NCBI RefSeq assembly: GCF_042683405.1
Contig: NZ_JBHUJS010000003.1
Coordinates: 682,001 to 746,000, forward strand
Source of the DNA: Telluria sp042683405
Lineage (GTDB): Bacteria; Pseudomonadota; Gammaproteobacteria; Burkholderiales; Burkholderiaceae_D
Length of the DNA stretch: 64,000 nucleotides
Direction: 5' to 3'
The notes below the pieces were generated by a model. That model saw only the letters and a list, made by a program, of their open reading frames with translations, had not been told where the DNA came from and did not search any database. Shown here one piece after another: positions 17,672 through 25,160 of the stretch (positions within the stretch are counted from its first letter, which is position 1; each line of letters starts with the position of its first letter). A program made the position numbers and the translations under genes.

Positions 17672-19336
17672 TCACTTTTTTTCGTAGACGGGGCGGCCGG
17701 CGACCCAGGTCTGCAGCACGCCGGTCGCGTACAGCTCCGACTCCGGCGTGCGGAACAGGTCGCGGTCGATCACGATGAAATCGGCCCACTTGCCCGGCTC
17801 CAGCGAGCCGAGCATGTTCTCCTGGTGCGCGGCGTGCGCGGCGTCCAGCGTGAAGCAGCGCAGCGCCTCCTTCAGCGACATCGCCTGCTCCGGATACCAG
17901 CCGCCCACCGGCATGCCGCGCGCATCCTGGCGCGTGACCGCGGCATGGATGCCGTAGAACGGATTCGGCGACTCGACCGGGAAATCCGAACCGCACGCCA
18001 CCTTCGAGCCCTGGTGCAGGTAGGTGCGCCAGGCGTAAGCGCCCTTGATGCGCTCCGGGCCGACGCGGTTCTCGGCCATGTTCATGTCCGAGGTGGCGTG
18101 GGTCGGCTGCATCGACGGGATGATGCCGACAGTGCGGAAGCGGGCGATATCGGCCGGGGTGACGACCTGCGCGTGCTCGATGCGGTGGCGCAGCTTGCCG
18201 CTGTTGGTCTTCTTCAGCTGGTCCGCGAGTGCGTTGAGCACCTGGCGGTTGCCGGCGTCGCCGATCGCGTGCACGTTGACCTGGTAGCCTTTTCTCATCG
18301 CCTTGGCGATCAGCGCGTTCATCTTCGCGTCGCTGTTGAACAGCAGTCCGTGCGTGTGCTTGTCGTCGCTGTAGGGCGATATCATGGCGGCGCCGCGGCT
18401 GCCCAGCGCGCCGTCCGAGTACAGCTTTACCGAACGCAGCGCGTACATGTCGTTGGCGAAGGTGTTCAGCGGGCCCTGCTTCGACAGGGCATCGAAGTCG
18501 CCGCCGACGCCGCCGATCATGGCGTACACCCGTGCGGTCAGCTTGCCGGCGCTGGCGTATTCGCGGTACAGCTTGTCCTCGGCCACGCCCATGCCGGCGT
18601 CGTGCACGCTGGTCAGTCCCATGCGCGCGATCTCGTCGAGCGAGGTGTCCAGCGTGCGGCGCAGTTCGGCCTCGGTGCGTTGCGGGACCTTCGCGTTCAC
18701 CAGGTCCATCGCCGCGTCGACCAGCACGCCGGTGGCCTTGCCGTTCGCGTCGCGCATGATCTTGCCACCTACCGGGTCGGGCGTCTTGTCGGTGATGCCC
18801 GCCAGTTCCATCGCACGGGTGTTGGCCCAGCCGGCGTGGCCGTCCACGCGTTCGAACCAGGCCGGGCGGTCGGACACCACCTTGTCCAGTTCCGCCGCGG
18901 TCGGGAAGCGGCCCAGCTTCCACACTTCCTGGTTCCAGCCGCGTCCCTGCAGCCACGCGCTTTGCGGGTTGGCCTTGGCGTAGTTGGCGACGGCAGCCAG
19001 CGCGTTATCGAGCGAGGTGGTGGACGACAGGTCGAGGCGGATCATCATGTCGCCCAGGCCGAACACGTGGCCGTGCGCGTCGATCAGGCCGGGAATCACC
19101 GTGCGTCCCTGCAGGTCGACGCGGCGCGCGCCCGGCGCCTTTGCTGCGACGTCCGCCGAGTCCCCCACCGCGATGATCCTGCCCTTGTCGTCGATGGCCA
19201 TGGCCCTGAACTGCACCAGCTCGTTCTTCGCGTTAAGCGTGTAGCCGTTGGCGTTGTCGATCAGCGTACTGGCGTGGGCCAGCGCGCCGAGCGAGGACAG
19301 GACAGCCAGTGAGCAGTGCAGGAAAATCGGACGCAT
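17672..19336 (-). CDS. Secreted amidohydrolase (YtcJ-like)
   Basis: A 554-residue metal-dependent hydrolase of the amidohydrolase-3 (YtcJ) group with a signal peptide (MRPIFLHCSLAVLSSLGALAHA), so probably periplasmic. Metal site: VIPGLIDAHGHVFGL near the N-terminus, NVHAIGDAGNRQVL and HRIEHAQVV in the middle, and VACGSDFPVESPNPFYGI near the end. Substrate unknown. It lies between the hut operon and ada/hutC, and its gene ends 94 nt before hutU starts; the HutC operator lies within that gap but reads toward hutU, so a role in histidine use is not implied by regulation. Confidence 0.88.
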   Translation of the reverse strand: MRPIFLHCSLAVLSSLGALAHASTLIDNANGYTLNAKNELVQFRAMAIDDKGRIIAVGDSADVAAKAPGARRVDLQGRTVIPGLIDAHGHVFGLGDMMIRLDLSSTTSLDNALAAVANYAKANPQSAWLQGRGWNQEVWKLGRFPTAAELDKVVSDRPAWFERVDGHAGWANTRAMELAGITDKTPDPVGGKIMRDANGKATGVLVDAAMDLVNAKVPQRTEAELRRTLDTSLDEIARMGLTSVHDAGMGVAEDKLYREYASAGKLTARVYAMIGGVGGDFDALSKQGPLNTFANDMYALRSVKLYSDGALGSRGAAMISPYSDDKHTHGLLFNSDAKMNALIAKAMRKGYQVNVHAIGDAGNRQVLNALADQLKKTNSGKLRHRIEHAQVVTPADIARFRTVGIIPSMQPTHATSDMNMAENRVGPERIKGAYAWRTYLHQGSKVACGSDFPVESPNPFYGIHAAVTRQDARGMPVGGWYPEQAMSLKEALRCFTLDAAHAAHQENMLGSLEPGKWADFIVIDRDLFRTPESELYATGVLQTWVAGRPVYEKK

Positions 19337-19456
19337 CGAGGAACCCCGTTCTTGTAGTGGTGTAAAGAACAGGAGTGTAGCGAATTTTGCCGGCTGTGTA
19401 GCAAGGCGGATGGGGACATTCTTGTGCAATACGCGGCCCGCATCCCTCCTTGCCAT

Positions 19457-20530
19457 TCACGAGCGCTTCTTGCGATCCCCGGCGCCCTCCCTCTCCAGCA
19501 GGGCGTGCTTGCGTTCGACGCCCCAGCGGTAGCCAGAAATGGCGCCATCGTTGCGCACCACGCGGTGGCAGGGAATCGCGATGGCCACCGGGTTTGCCGC
19601 GCAGGCGCCGGCGACGGCGCGCGCCATGCGGGCCGACCCGAGCCGCGCGGCCAGCTCGGCGTAGCCCACCGTCTCGCCGGCCGGGATCGCGCGCAGGGCC
19701 TGCCACACGCGCTGCTGGAATGCGGTGCCGCGCACGTCCAGCGGCAAGTCCAGCCCCAGGCCGGGCGATTCGACCATCGCCAGTACGCGCGCGACCCACG
19801 ACTCGAATCCGGGCTCCGCGCCGACCAGCTCTGCCCTGGGAAAGCGGTCCTGCAGGTCCTGCACCAGCTGGCCCGGATCGTCGCCCATCAGGATGGCGCA
19901 AATGCCCTTGGCGGTTGCCGCCACCAGCACTGCCCCCAGGGACGAGTCGCCCACGGCGAACCGGATCGTGGCGCCGGAGCCGCCCGCGCGCCAGGCCGTC
20001 GGTTCCATCCCCAGCACCGCATTGGACGCGGCGTAGAAGCGCGCGCTGGAATTGAAACCGGCCGCGTAGATGGCGTCCGTCACGCTGGGCGCGGCGCCCA
20101 GTTCTTCCTGCAGCTTGCGCGCACGGCGCGCGGCTGCGTAGGCCTTCGGCGTGATGCCGGTATGCTGCCTGAAGATGCGGTGGAAGTGGAAGCTGCTCAT
20201 GCCGCAGGCCTGCGCCAGCTCGTCCAGCGAGGGCGCCTGTTCGGATGCCTCGATCAGGCGGCACGCCTGCTCCACTGCGCGCGCATGCAGCTCGGCGATC
20301 GGCGGCCCGTCCGGCTTGCAGCGCAGGCAGGGGCGGAAGCCGGCGGCCTGCGCCTCGGCGCAGCTGGCATGGAAAGCGACGTTCTTGCGCAGCGCATGGC
20401 GCGACGGGCAGGACGGGCGGCAGTACACGCCGGTGGTGCGCACGCTGTAGCAGAATGCGCCGTCGGCGCTGCTGTCGCGGCGCTGGACCGCATCCCAGCG
20501 CTTGTCATCGGTGTCGTACTCGGTGCTCAT
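19457..20530 (-). CDS. ada: Bifunctional Ada: regulator and methylated-DNA repair protein
   Basis: Adaptive response protein, 357 residues from ATG 20530. The N-terminal Ada zinc domain has four Cys (VYCRPSCPSR and FRPCLRCKPD), the first probably being the methylphosphotriester acceptor. An AraC-type helix-turn-helix follows (LAQACGMSSFHFHRIFRQHT). The C-terminal O6-methylguanine transferase has the active-site PCHRVV. It repairs alkylated DNA and, once methylated, activates alkylation-repair genes. It diverges from hutC; the 135 nt between them is shared upstream region. An in-frame ATG 12 nt upstream is an alternative start. Confidence 0.95.
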   Translation of the reverse strand: MSTEYDTDDKRWDAVQRRDSSADGAFCYSVRTTGVYCRPSCPSRHALRKNVAFHASCAEAQAAGFRPCLRCKPDGPPIAELHARAVEQACRLIEASEQAPSLDELAQACGMSSFHFHRIFRQHTGITPKAYAAARRARKLQEELGAAPSVTDAIYAAGFNSSARFYAASNAVLGMEPTAWRAGGSGATIRFAVGDSSLGAVLVAATAKGICAILMGDDPGQLVQDLQDRFPRAELVGAEPGFESWVARVLAMVESPGLGLDLPLDVRGTAFQQRVWQALRAIPAGETVGYAELAARLGSARMARAVAGACAANPVAIAIPCHRVVRNDGAISGYRWGVERKHALLEREGAGDRKKRS

Positions 20531-20665
20531 CTGGTGCCTCATGGTGATGTTTGCAGCATCATGCGTGTGCTGCATGCGGCTGTCATCCCGTGTCTTGCTT
20601 TCAAATCCGATGGGCATCTGCCGGTGCTAGAATCGGGCATCACCCAATATCACCCCGGAGCCGAA

Positions 20666-21385
20666 TTGGACAACGCCGCAGCGCAGGATGCTACGCCAAT
20701 CTTCCAGCGAATCAAAGACTACCTGATCGGCGAGATCGCCGCAGGCCGCTGGAAGGAAGGCGACGTGATCCCGTCCGAGCAGGCGCTGGTCAAGCAGTTC
20801 GGCGTGTCGCGCATGACCGTCAACCGCGCCGTGCGCGAACTGACCGCGGAGCAGGTGCTGACGCGCCGCCAGGGTTCGGGCACCTTCGTCGCGCCGCAAA
20901 AGGTGCAGGCCACGCTGCTGGAAATCCGCAGCATCGCCGATGAGATCCGCGCGCGCGGGCACGTGCACCGCAGCAGCCTGCAGTTGCTGGAGCACGCGGT
21001 GGCGGACGAGGTTCTCGCCGCGCGGTTCGCGCTGCCGGACGGGACGCCGCTGTTCCATTCCGTGATCGTCCACTACGAAAACGAGATGCCGATCCAGGTG
21101 GAGGACCGCTGGGTAAATCCGTCCTGTGCGCCGGACTACATGCAACAGGATTTCGCGCAGGTGACGCCCAACGAATACCTGAGCGCGGCGGCGCCGCTGC
21201 AAAGCGCGACCTACAGCGTGGAAGCGCTGAATCCTCCTCCCGACATCGCGGGCATGCTGGAAATGAAGGCCGGCGAATGCTGCCTGGTGCTGCAGCGCTG
21301 CACGCGCGGCCTGGGCCAGGTGGCGTCGTGCGTGACCATGTGGCATCCGGGCCACCGCTACCAGTTCGCCGGCAGCGTGGGCTGA
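20666..21385 (+). CDS. hutC: Histidine utilization repressor HutC (GntR family)
   Basis: A 239-residue GntR/HutC-subfamily repressor. N-terminal winged helix: PIFQRIKDYLIGEIAAGRW, VIPSEQALVKQFGVSRMTVN and LTRRQGSGTFVA; the C-terminal UTRA ligand domain (about 95-235) includes FHSVIVHYENEMPIQVEDRW, which is typical of HutC. The start is probably TTG 20666, with GGAG 5 nt upstream; the frame stays open further upstream but without family similarity. A TAGAAT -10-like hexamer lies at 20628-20633. It should bind the operator in the hutU promoter. It is separated from its operon by two unrelated genes, and its own upstream region shows no copy of the palindrome. Confidence 0.93.
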   Translation: MDNAAAQDATPIFQRIKDYLIGEIAAGRWKEGDVIPSEQALVKQFGVSRMTVNRAVRELTAEQVLTRRQGSGTFVAPQKVQATLLEIRSIADEIRARGHVHRSSLQLLEHAVADEVLAARFALPDGTPLFHSVIVHYENEMPIQVEDRWVNPSCAPDYMQQDFAQVTPNEYLSAAAPLQSATYSVEALNPPPDIAGMLEMKAGECCLVLQRCTRGLGQVASCVTMWHPGHRYQFAGSVG

Positions 21386-21397
21386 CCGGAGCATCCT

Positions 21398-21745
21398 GTG
21401 CAGCCGCGGCTCTTCGACCCGTCCGTGCTGGAACAACTGCTTGCAGGGAACCGCGAGATGATGGGCAGGTTCGCGCACAGGTTCGTGGAGTCCGCGCGCC
21501 ACGCGCTGGCGGAAATCGATGCGGCGCTGGCGGCCCAGGATGCGCACCAGCTCCGGCACCTCGGGCACCGGACCCGGTCCGCCGCGCTGACCGTGGGTGC
21601 GGCCGGGATGGCGGAGTTGTGCGCCCGGCTGGAACAGCTGCAGGACCTGGCGGCGGCCAGCCCGCTGGTGGGCGACCTGCACAGCGCTTTCAGCGCCACC
21701 GTTGCCGGCTTGCGCGGCGCCGGGCTCTTGCGGCCCGATCCATGA
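21398..21745 (+). CDS. Hpt-domain phosphotransfer protein
   Basis: A 115-residue single histidine-phosphotransfer domain. The phosphorylatable His lies in LRHLGHRTRSAALTVGA, followed by the typical MAELCARLEQL helix. Such proteins relay phosphate between hybrid kinases and response regulators. The start is GTG 21398 with GGAG upstream, 12 nt after hutC. A receiver-only protein follows 75 nt downstream, so the two may be relay partners, although no kinase is adjacent. Confidence 0.85.
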   Translation: MQPRLFDPSVLEQLLAGNREMMGRFAHRFVESARHALAEIDAALAAQDAHQLRHLGHRTRSAALTVGAAGMAELCARLEQLQDLAAASPLVGDLHSAFSATVAGLRGAGLLRPDP

Positions 21746-21820
21746 CGGGCGCGCCTGGCGCCGCACGGTAACGCAAGTATTTTGATTTGCGGTTGTGTTT
21801 CGGGTGCATAATGTGGCCCA

Positions 21821-22237
21821 ATGGAAACCAATGCGCACGTTCACGTCCTGGTGGTGGACGACGACCCTTTCATGCTCGAGCTGATGCGCGACATGCTGGA
21901 GACCGCCGGGGCATCGAAGGTGACGACGGCGCCGAGCGCGCGCGCGGGCCTGGGAGCCTTGCACGGGCGGCCGGAATTGCTGATCTGCGACCTGTCGATG
22001 CCGGACATGGACGGCATCGAATTCCTGAACGCGGCGGCCGCTTCCGGCTATGACGGCAGCGTGCTGCTGTTGTCGGGAATGGACAAGGGCGTCCTGCAAG
22101 CTGCCAAAGGACTCGCGGCTGCCCAGGGATTGCGGGTGCTGGGCGCGTACGCCAAACCGATGGGGCTGGCGGAGCTGCGCGCCGCGGTGGATGCCGCGGG
22201 ATGCGCAGGGCGCTTGCGGCCGGGTTCGGCCGCCTGA
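21821..22237 (+). CDS. Single-domain response regulator
   Basis: A 138-residue receiver domain with no output domain. The acidic pair is in VLVVDDDPFMLELM, the phospho-acceptor Asp in LLICDLSMPDMDGIEF, and the conserved Lys in AYAKPMGLAEL. CheY-like proteins of this kind act through protein contacts or as phosphate sinks. It follows the Hpt gene, which supports a local phosphorelay pair. The 206 nt after it is the trxA leader region. Confidence 0.9.
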   Translation: METNAHVHVLVVDDDPFMLELMRDMLETAGASKVTTAPSARAGLGALHGRPELLICDLSMPDMDGIEFLNAAAASGYDGSVLLLSGMDKGVLQAAKGLAAAQGLRVLGAYAKPMGLAELRAAVDAAGCAGRLRPGSAA

Positions 22238-22292
22238 TGTGCTTTCGGCAAGATTTTTGAGCAACTCGCCGACACTTCAGAAAAAAATGGGG

Positions 22293-22298
22293 TATGAT
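22293..22298 (+). promoter_or_regulatory. Possible -10 element for trxA-rho
   Basis: TATGAT lies in an AT-rich patch (aaaaaaatggggtatgat) 146 nt before trxA. No good -35 at 16-18 nt (GACACT at 22271-22276 is the nearest). The rest of the 206 nt gap holds no gene; if this is the promoter the leader is about 140 nt. Confidence 0.35.
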
Positions 22299-22443
22299 TC
22301 GGCCTGTTTCCCCGCCTGGCCCCTCCCTGCCGCGAGCTTCCAGCATCGCCGCCGGTTGAAATCGCGCAATCTGCCATCACATCTGGGTGCGTGACAATCC
22401 GACAAGCCGCCAAGGCATATGACCCACCTCTACCGAGGACAAC

Positions 22444-22770
22444 ATGAGCGAAAATATCAAACACATTAGCGATGCATCCTTCGAAGCCGACGTACTGAAG
22501 TCCGAAAAGCCAGTGCTGGTCGACTTCTGGGCCGAATGGTGCGGCCCATGCAAGGCCATCGCCCCGATCCTCGAAGAAGTGGCCAAAGAATACGAAGGCA
22601 AGATCCAGATCGCCAAGATGGACGTGGACGCGAACCAGCAGGTACCTGCCAAGTTCGGCATCCGCGGCATCCCGACCCTGATCCTGTTCAAGAACGGCGT
22701 CGCCGCCGCGCAGAAGGTTGGCGCGATGGCCAAGGGCCAGCTGACGTCCTTCATCGACAGCAACATCTAA
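22444..22770 (+). CDS. trxA: Thioredoxin
   Basis: Thioredoxin 1, 108 residues. The redox site WCGPCK has Cys33 and Cys36, and the cis-proline loop GIRGIPTLILFKNG is intact. It reduces protein disulfides in the cytoplasm and supplies electrons to ribonucleotide reductase and to methionine sulfoxide reductases such as MsrA (52.1 kb). It precedes rho, a common proteobacterial gene order. Confidence 0.97.
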   Translation: MSENIKHISDASFEADVLKSEKPVLVDFWAEWCGPCKAIAPILEEVAKEYEGKIQIAKMDVDANQQVPAKFGIRGIPTLILFKNGVAAAQKVGAMAKGQLTSFIDSNI

Positions 22771-22787
22771 TCCGTCTAAGATACACG

Positions 22788-22827
22788 GCGGCAGCGCGCC
22801 CGCGCTGCCGCTGGTTTGACCAACCAG
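22788..22827 (+). other. Two consecutive hairpins between trxA and rho
   Basis: GCGGCAGCGCG/CGCGCTGCCGC (22788-22811, 2 nt loop) is followed at once by CTGGTT-tgacc-AACCAG (22811-22827). There is no T-run, so this is not an intrinsic terminator. Position in the rho leader suggests RNA processing or attenuation; rho is autoregulated by attenuation in E. coli (known), here only inferred. Confidence 0.5.
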
Positions 22828-22881
22828 ACCCACGTAGTTCCCTCCCCTACCTTTACTTTCCCGTCACGGGACACTCAACAC

Positions 22882-24144
22882 ATGCATCTATCTGAACTGA
22901 AGGCCATGCACGTCTCCGCCTTGCTGGAGATGGCGATCGGCCTCGACATCGACAACGCAGCCCGCCTGCGCAAGCAGGAGCTGATGTTCGCGATCCTGAA
23001 AAAGCGCGCAAAACAAGGCGAACAGATCTTCGGCGACGGCGCCCTCGAAGTGCTGCCGGACGGCTTCGGCTTCCTGCGCTCGCCGGACGCGTCGTACATG
23101 GCGTCCACCGACGACATCTACATCTCGCCCTCGCAGATCCGCCGCTTCAACCTGCACACCGGCGACTCGATCGAAGGCGAAGTGCGCACCCCGAAGGACG
23201 GCGAGCGCTATTTCGCGCTGGTCAAGGTCGACAAGGTCAACGGCGAATCGCCGGAAGCGTCCAAGCACCGCATCCTGTTCGAGAACCTGACCCCGCTGCA
23301 CCCGAACGAGCCGTTGCGCCTCGAGCGCGACATGAAGGGCGAAGAGAACATCACCGGCCGCATCATCGACATGATCGCGCCGATCGGCAAGGGCCAGCGC
23401 GGCCTGCTGGTGGCCTCGCCGAAGTCCGGCAAATCGGTCATGCTGCAGCACCTGGCGCACGCGATCACCGCGAACCACCCGGATGTCACCCTGATCGTGC
23501 TGCTGATCGACGAGCGTCCGGAGGAAGTGACCGAGATGCAGCGCTCCGTGCGCGGCGAAGTGGTCGCCTCCACCTTCGACGAGCCGGCCACCCGCCACGT
23601 GCAGGTCGCAGAGATGGTGCTGGAAAAGGCCAAGCGCCTGGTTGAGATGAAGAAGGACGTGGTGATCCTGCTGGACTCGATCACCCGCCTGGCGCGCGCC
23701 TACAACACCGTGATCCCGGCATCGGGCAAGGTGCTGACCGGTGGCGTCGACGCCAACGCACTGCAGCGTCCGAAGCGCTTCTTCGGCGCCGCGCGTAACA
23801 TCGAAGAAGGCGGCTCGCTGACCATCGTCGCCACCGCGCTGATCGAAACCGGTTCGCGCATGGACGACGTGATCTACGAAGAATTCAAGGGCACCGGCAA
23901 CATGGAAGTGCACCTGGAGCGCCGCCTGGCCGAGAAGCGCGTCTACCCGGCGATCAACCTGAACAAGTCGGGCACCCGCCGCGAAGAGCTGCTGATCAAG
24001 CCGGACCAGCTGCAGAAGATCTGGATCCTGCGCAAGCTGTTGTACGGCATGGACGAGATCGAGGCGATGGAGTTCATCCTCGACAAGATGAAGGCGACGA
24101 AGACCAATATCGAGTTCTTCGACATGATGCGCCGAGGCGGCTGA
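22882..24144 (+). CDS. rho: Transcription termination factor Rho
   Basis: Hexameric RNA helicase that ends transcription at unstructured C-rich sites. 420 residues from ATG 22882 (E. coli 419). N-terminal Rho domain (MHLSELKAMHVSALLEMA), RNA-binding cold-shock-like fold (about 50-125, DGFGFLRSPDASYM), then the ATPase: P-loop ASPKSGKSVMLQHLA, Walker B VVILLDSITRLARAYN and the Q/R-loop region TGGVDANALQRPKRFFGAAR. No insertion is present. It is followed by a strong intrinsic terminator. Confidence 0.98.
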   Translation: MHLSELKAMHVSALLEMAIGLDIDNAARLRKQELMFAILKKRAKQGEQIFGDGALEVLPDGFGFLRSPDASYMASTDDIYISPSQIRRFNLHTGDSIEGEVRTPKDGERYFALVKVDKVNGESPEASKHRILFENLTPLHPNEPLRLERDMKGEENITGRIIDMIAPIGKGQRGLLVASPKSGKSVMLQHLAHAITANHPDVTLIVLLIDERPEEVTEMQRSVRGEVVASTFDEPATRHVQVAEMVLEKAKRLVEMKKDVVILLDSITRLARAYNTVIPASGKVLTGGVDANALQRPKRFFGAARNIEEGGSLTIVATALIETGSRMDDVIYEEFKGTGNMEVHLERRLAEKRVYPAINLNKSGTRREELLIKPDQLQKIWILRKLLYGMDEIEAMEFILDKMKATKTNIEFFDMMRRGG

Positions 24145-24157
24145 TCCGCCAGCAAGA

Positions 24158-24185
24158 ACGCCCCGCACGCCGGGGCGTTTTTTTT
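24158..24185 (+). terminator. Intrinsic terminator of rho
   Basis: ACGCCCCG (24158-24165), loop CACGC, CGGGGCGT (24171-24178) and eight T. It begins 13 nt after the rho stop. Confidence 0.92.
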
Positions 24186-24271
24186 GCGCCGGCGACGCAA
24201 CGCTCCTCCAATTTTTTGAACTCCGCGCCATCGTTCGTGTCTAAAGAAGACAATAACAAGCGGAGGACATC

Positions 24272-24688
24272 ATGACGGAAAATTCGGAAGAGCTTGCAGA
24301 ACTCCAGCGCGCCCATGCCGCGCTCGAGAGCAAGGTGACAACCATTCTCCCGACCCTTGCCACCAAGGCAGACCTGGAATCCATGGGCCGGCACCTTACC
24401 GATGAAATGACGCGTCGTTTCGACCTCATGAACCAGCGCTTCGACCAGCAGAACCAGCGCTTCGACCAGCGCTTTGATGCTCTGCAGAAAGCCATGACAG
24501 AAGGCTTTAACCGGATCTGGCTCTGGATTGCGGGCACGCTCGTCGCTGTCATCGTTGCCATACTTGGCTCATCCTGGTTTGCCCCGGCCCGGCAAGCGCC
24601 CGCCGCGCCTCCGGTTGTCTACCAGCTGTATCCGCCCGGTTATTCCGCCCTGCCCGCGCCGCCGGTTGCGCCGTCACCCCAACCATAG
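24272..24688 (+). CDS. Small coiled-coil membrane protein with Pro-rich tail
   Basis: A 138-residue protein of unknown function. Residues 1-80 are hydrophilic and helical, with a repeated RFDxxNQRFDQRFD segment (about residues 47-65) that should form a coiled coil. A single membrane helix follows (WLWIAGTLVAVIVAILGSSW), then a C-terminal tail rich in Pro, Ala and Tyr (about 110-138). Proteins with this RFD repeat and a terminal membrane helix are common in proteobacteria. Shine-Dalgarno GGAGG lies just upstream of the ATG. It lies between the rho terminator and rpmE, and its end overlaps the rpmE promoter. Confidence 0.75.
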   Translation: MTENSEELAELQRAHAALESKVTTILPTLATKADLESMGRHLTDEMTRRFDLMNQRFDQQNQRFDQRFDALQKAMTEGFNRIWLWIAGTLVAVIVAILGSSWFAPARQAPAAPPVVYQLYPPGYSALPAPPVAPSPQP

Positions 24689-24694
24689 TAAAAT
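24666..24694 (+). promoter_or_regulatory. Candidate rpmE promoter
   Basis: TTGCGC (24666-24671), 17 nt spacer and TAAAAT (24689-24694). The predicted start near 24701 gives a leader of about 95 nt before rpmE. Confidence 0.5.
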
Positions 24695-24795
24695 CGCGGG
24701 TTCAGTAGTACAACCTGGCAAGTGATCGGCAATCGGGTCAAGAAGCATGGCGACCGACGAAGTGCCCATTGGCTACCAACCTAACCGAGGCAATC

Positions 24796-25065
24796 ATGAA
24801 AGCTGATACCCATCCAAATTACCGTGAAGTCGTGTTCCACGACCTCTCCTGCGATTTCAAATTCGTCACCCGTTCGACCATCCAGACCAAAGAAACCATC
24901 CAGCACGATGGCAAAGAAATGCCTCTGGTGAAGATCGAAGTCTCGGCTGAATCGCACCCGTTCTACACCGGCAAGCACAAGATCGTCGACACCGCTGGCC
25001 GCGTCGAGAAATTCCGTCAGAAGTTCGGCGCCGTCGGCTCCAAGACTTCCGTCGCAAACGGCTAA
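24796..25065 (+). CDS. rpmE: Ribosomal protein L31 type B
   Basis: Large-subunit protein bL31, 89 residues from ATG 24796 (MKADTHPNYREVVFHDLSC). It has the longer type B form, without the CxxC zinc pairs of type A: motifs RSTIQTKETI, ESHPFYTGKHKIVDTAGR and VEKFRQKFG. Type B genes are often zinc-regulated, but no Zur box was recognised here. It has its own candidate promoter and a strong terminator. Confidence 0.95.
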   Translation: MKADTHPNYREVVFHDLSCDFKFVTRSTIQTKETIQHDGKEMPLVKIEVSAESHPFYTGKHKIVDTAGRVEKFRQKFGAVGSKTSVANG

Positions 25066-25082
25066 TCACCCGCCGCTCGCAG

Positions 25083-25110
25083 AAAAAGGCAGCCATGGCT
25101 GCCTTTTTTT
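25083..25110 (+). terminator. Intrinsic terminator of rpmE
   Basis: GGCAGCC-AT-GGCTGCC (25088-25103), flanked by five A before and seven T after, so it can work in both directions. Confidence 0.9.
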
Positions 25111-25160
25111 ACGCGCATACTTCATACTTCGCATTATTTTTACGGCCCAGCCCGCTATCG

